From Pseudomonadota bacterium (lineage in GTDB: Bacteria > Pseudomonadota > Alphaproteobacteria > Azospirillales > Azospirillaceae), in contig JAEYOB010000284.1 of the NCBI GenBank assembly GCA_023412175.1, forward strand, positions 1-7,128: a stretch of DNA of 7,128 bases, written 5' to 3'. The notes beneath the pieces are model-generated. The model ran no database searches. It was not told where the DNA came from and was given only the letters and a program-made list of their open reading frames with translations. Shown piece by piece: positions 5,850 through 7,128 of the stretch. Each line of letters opens with the position of its first letter. Within the stretch, counting starts at the first letter, position 1. The translations under genes and the position numbers were made by a program.

Positions 5850-7124
5850 ATGCTTACCCTGCTGTTCGGATCGCTGTTCGGCATGATGGCCATCGGCGTG
5901 CCCATCGCCGTAGCGCTGGCGGGATCGTCGCTGCTCTACGTGTGGGCGGCCGGCATGCCGGACGTGGTGGTGCTGCACCGGATGATCGGCGGCATCGACA
6001 GCTTCCCGCTGCTGGCCATCCCCTTCTTCATCCTGGCCGGCAACCTGATGAACTCGGCGCTCATCACCGAGCGCATCTACGCCTTCGCGGTCGCCATGTT
6101 CGGCTGGATGCGCGGCGGGCTGGGGCACGTCAACGTGGCGGGCTCGGTGATCTTCGCCGGCATGTCCGGCACGGCGGTGGCGGACGCCGGCGGCCTCGGC
6201 ACCATCGAGATCAAGGCGATGCGCGACCACGGCTACGACGACCGCTTCGCCGTCGGCATCACCGCCGCCTCCTCGACCATCGGGCCGATCATCCCGCCCT
6301 CGCTGCCGCTGGTGATCTACGGCGTCATGGCGAACACGTCGGTGGGCCAGCTCTTCGCCGCCGGGTTCATTCCGGGGCTGGGCATGGCCGGGGCGCTGAT
6401 GCTGTGGGTGGCGTGGACGGCGCGGCGCCGCAACTACCCGCGCGACGCCGCCTTCTCCGTCCAACGGATGGCGGTGACGTTCAAGGAGGCGTTCCTGGCG
6501 CTGCTCACCCCGGTGATCCTCATCGGCGGCATGGTGTCGGGCATGTTCACGCCGACCGAGGCGGCCATCGCCGCGGTGGTCTACGCGCTGTTCCTCGGCT
6601 TCGTGGTGTACCGCACGCTGAACTGGGAGGCGCTGGTAAAGGTCAGCCTGGAGACCATCGAGACCACCGCGGTCATCCTGCTGATCGTGGCGGCGGCGTC
6701 GATCTTCGGCTGGCTGCTCACCTCGGCCCGCGTGACCGAGCAGCTTACGGAATGGGTGCTGGGATTCTCCCAGGACCCGATCACCATCCTGATCCTGGTG
6801 AACGTCCTGCTGCTGATCGTCGGCTGCTTCCTGGAGACCATCGCCGCGATCACCATCCTGGTGCCGGTGCTGCTGCCGATCATGACGCAGATCGGCGTGG
6901 ACCCGGTGCAGTTCGGCATCATCATGGTGCTGAACCTGATGATCGGCCTGCTGACGCCGCCGGTGGGGATGGTGCTTTACATCCTGGCGCGGGTGGCGCG
7001 GATCCCCTTCGAGGAATGCGCCAAGGCTTGCCTGCCCTTCCTGGTGCCGCTGCTGGCGGTGCTGGTGGTGGTGACCTTCTGGCCGGCCTTTTCGCTGTGG
7101 CTGCCGACGCTGGTGTACCGGTGA
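5850..7124 (+). CDS. dctM: TRAP transporter large membrane subunit (DctM family)
   Basis: 424 residues, complete and of typical length, with about a dozen hydrophobic segments. This is the channel-forming subunit that drives uptake with a cation (usually Na+) gradient. Family motifs are FFILAGNLM at 59-67, AGMSGTAVADAGGLG from 103, GPIIPPSLPLVIYG at 145-158, FTPTEAA at 233-239 and GLLTPPVGMVLYI at 366-378. The ATG at 5850 follows the dctQ stop by 9 nt, and GAGGG at 5839-5843, overlapping that stop, serves as ribosome site with a 6-nt spacer. DctM is separate from DctQ here rather than fused. GAGGA overlapping the stop could be the ribosome site of a further gene beyond the right edge. Confidence 0.96.
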   Translation: MLTLLFGSLFGMMAIGVPIAVALAGSSLLYVWAAGMPDVVVLHRMIGGIDSFPLLAIPFFILAGNLMNSALITERIYAFAVAMFGWMRGGLGHVNVAGSVIFAGMSGTAVADAGGLGTIEIKAMRDHGYDDRFAVGITAASSTIGPIIPPSLPLVIYGVMANTSVGQLFAAGFIPGLGMAGALMLWVAWTARRRNYPRDAAFSVQRMAVTFKEAFLALLTPVILIGGMVSGMFTPTEAAIAAVVYALFLGFVVYRTLNWEALVKVSLETIETTAVILLIVAAASIFGWLLTSARVTEQLTEWVLGFSQDPITILILVNVLLLIVGCFLETIAAITILVPVLLPIMTQIGVDPVQFGIIMVLNLMIGLLTPPVGMVLYILARVARIPFEECAKACLPFLVPLLAVLVVVTFWPAFSLWLPTLVYR

Positions 7125-7128
7125 GGAT

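Noticed and set aside
5283..6464. 393-codon minus-strand frame opposite dctQ and dctM
   Set aside because: Strongly His, Arg and Gly biased with no hydrophobic core; shadow of two clear membrane-protein genes.

Overview
The window is high-GC bacterial DNA whose real genes use almost only G or C at third codon positions. Together with the gene content (a KorA-type 2-oxoacid oxidoreductase, a GltD-like iron-sulfur flavoprotein, a gamma carbonic anhydrase-like protein and a three-gene TRAP transporter), this suggests an alphaproteobacterium of the Azospirillum/Rhodospirillales kind. That assignment is inference from composition and familiarity; no rRNA or other marker is present.

Layout. The left half is read on the minus strand. 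A gamma carbonic anhydrase-like gene (4017 to 3436) comes first, then a 355-bp gap, then a tightly packed pair: a GltD-like flavoprotein with a C-terminal 2[4Fe-4S] ferredoxin domain (3080 to 1287) and, overlapping it by 16 bp, the fused gamma/alpha subunit of a 2-oxoacid:acceptor oxidoreductase (1302 running off the left edge). The TPP-binding beta subunit is expected just beyond base 1. The right half is a plus-strand operon, dctP-dctQ-dctM (4313 to 7124), encoding a complete TRAP transporter: periplasmic binding protein, small membrane subunit and large membrane subunit. The two halves diverge from a 295-bp region (4018-4312).

How the genes may work together. The transporter should bring a carboxylate-bearing substrate into the cell. 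The minus-strand pair should oxidatively decarboxylate a 2-oxoacid to an acyl-CoA and CO2, passing electrons through iron-sulfur clusters and FAD, probably to NAD(P)+. The carbonic anhydrase-like protein could handle CO2/bicarbonate or, like PaaY, act on an acyl-CoA. A shared pathway is a hypothesis from proximity only; the substrate cannot be read from the sequence.

The non-coding regions hold the least explained signals: a perfect TTGGCATGCCAA palindrome in the divergent region, a minus-strand promoter candidate, two near-identical TTCC-S-GGAA palindromes 63 bp apart, an 8-bp stem whose loop presents a Shine-Dalgarno and ATG, and a 33-codon leader frame ending in an ATGA overlap with the flavoprotein. 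No mobile element, CRISPR array, tRNA or rRNA was seen. The protein-coding content looks like ordinary metabolism; I found no clear new system.
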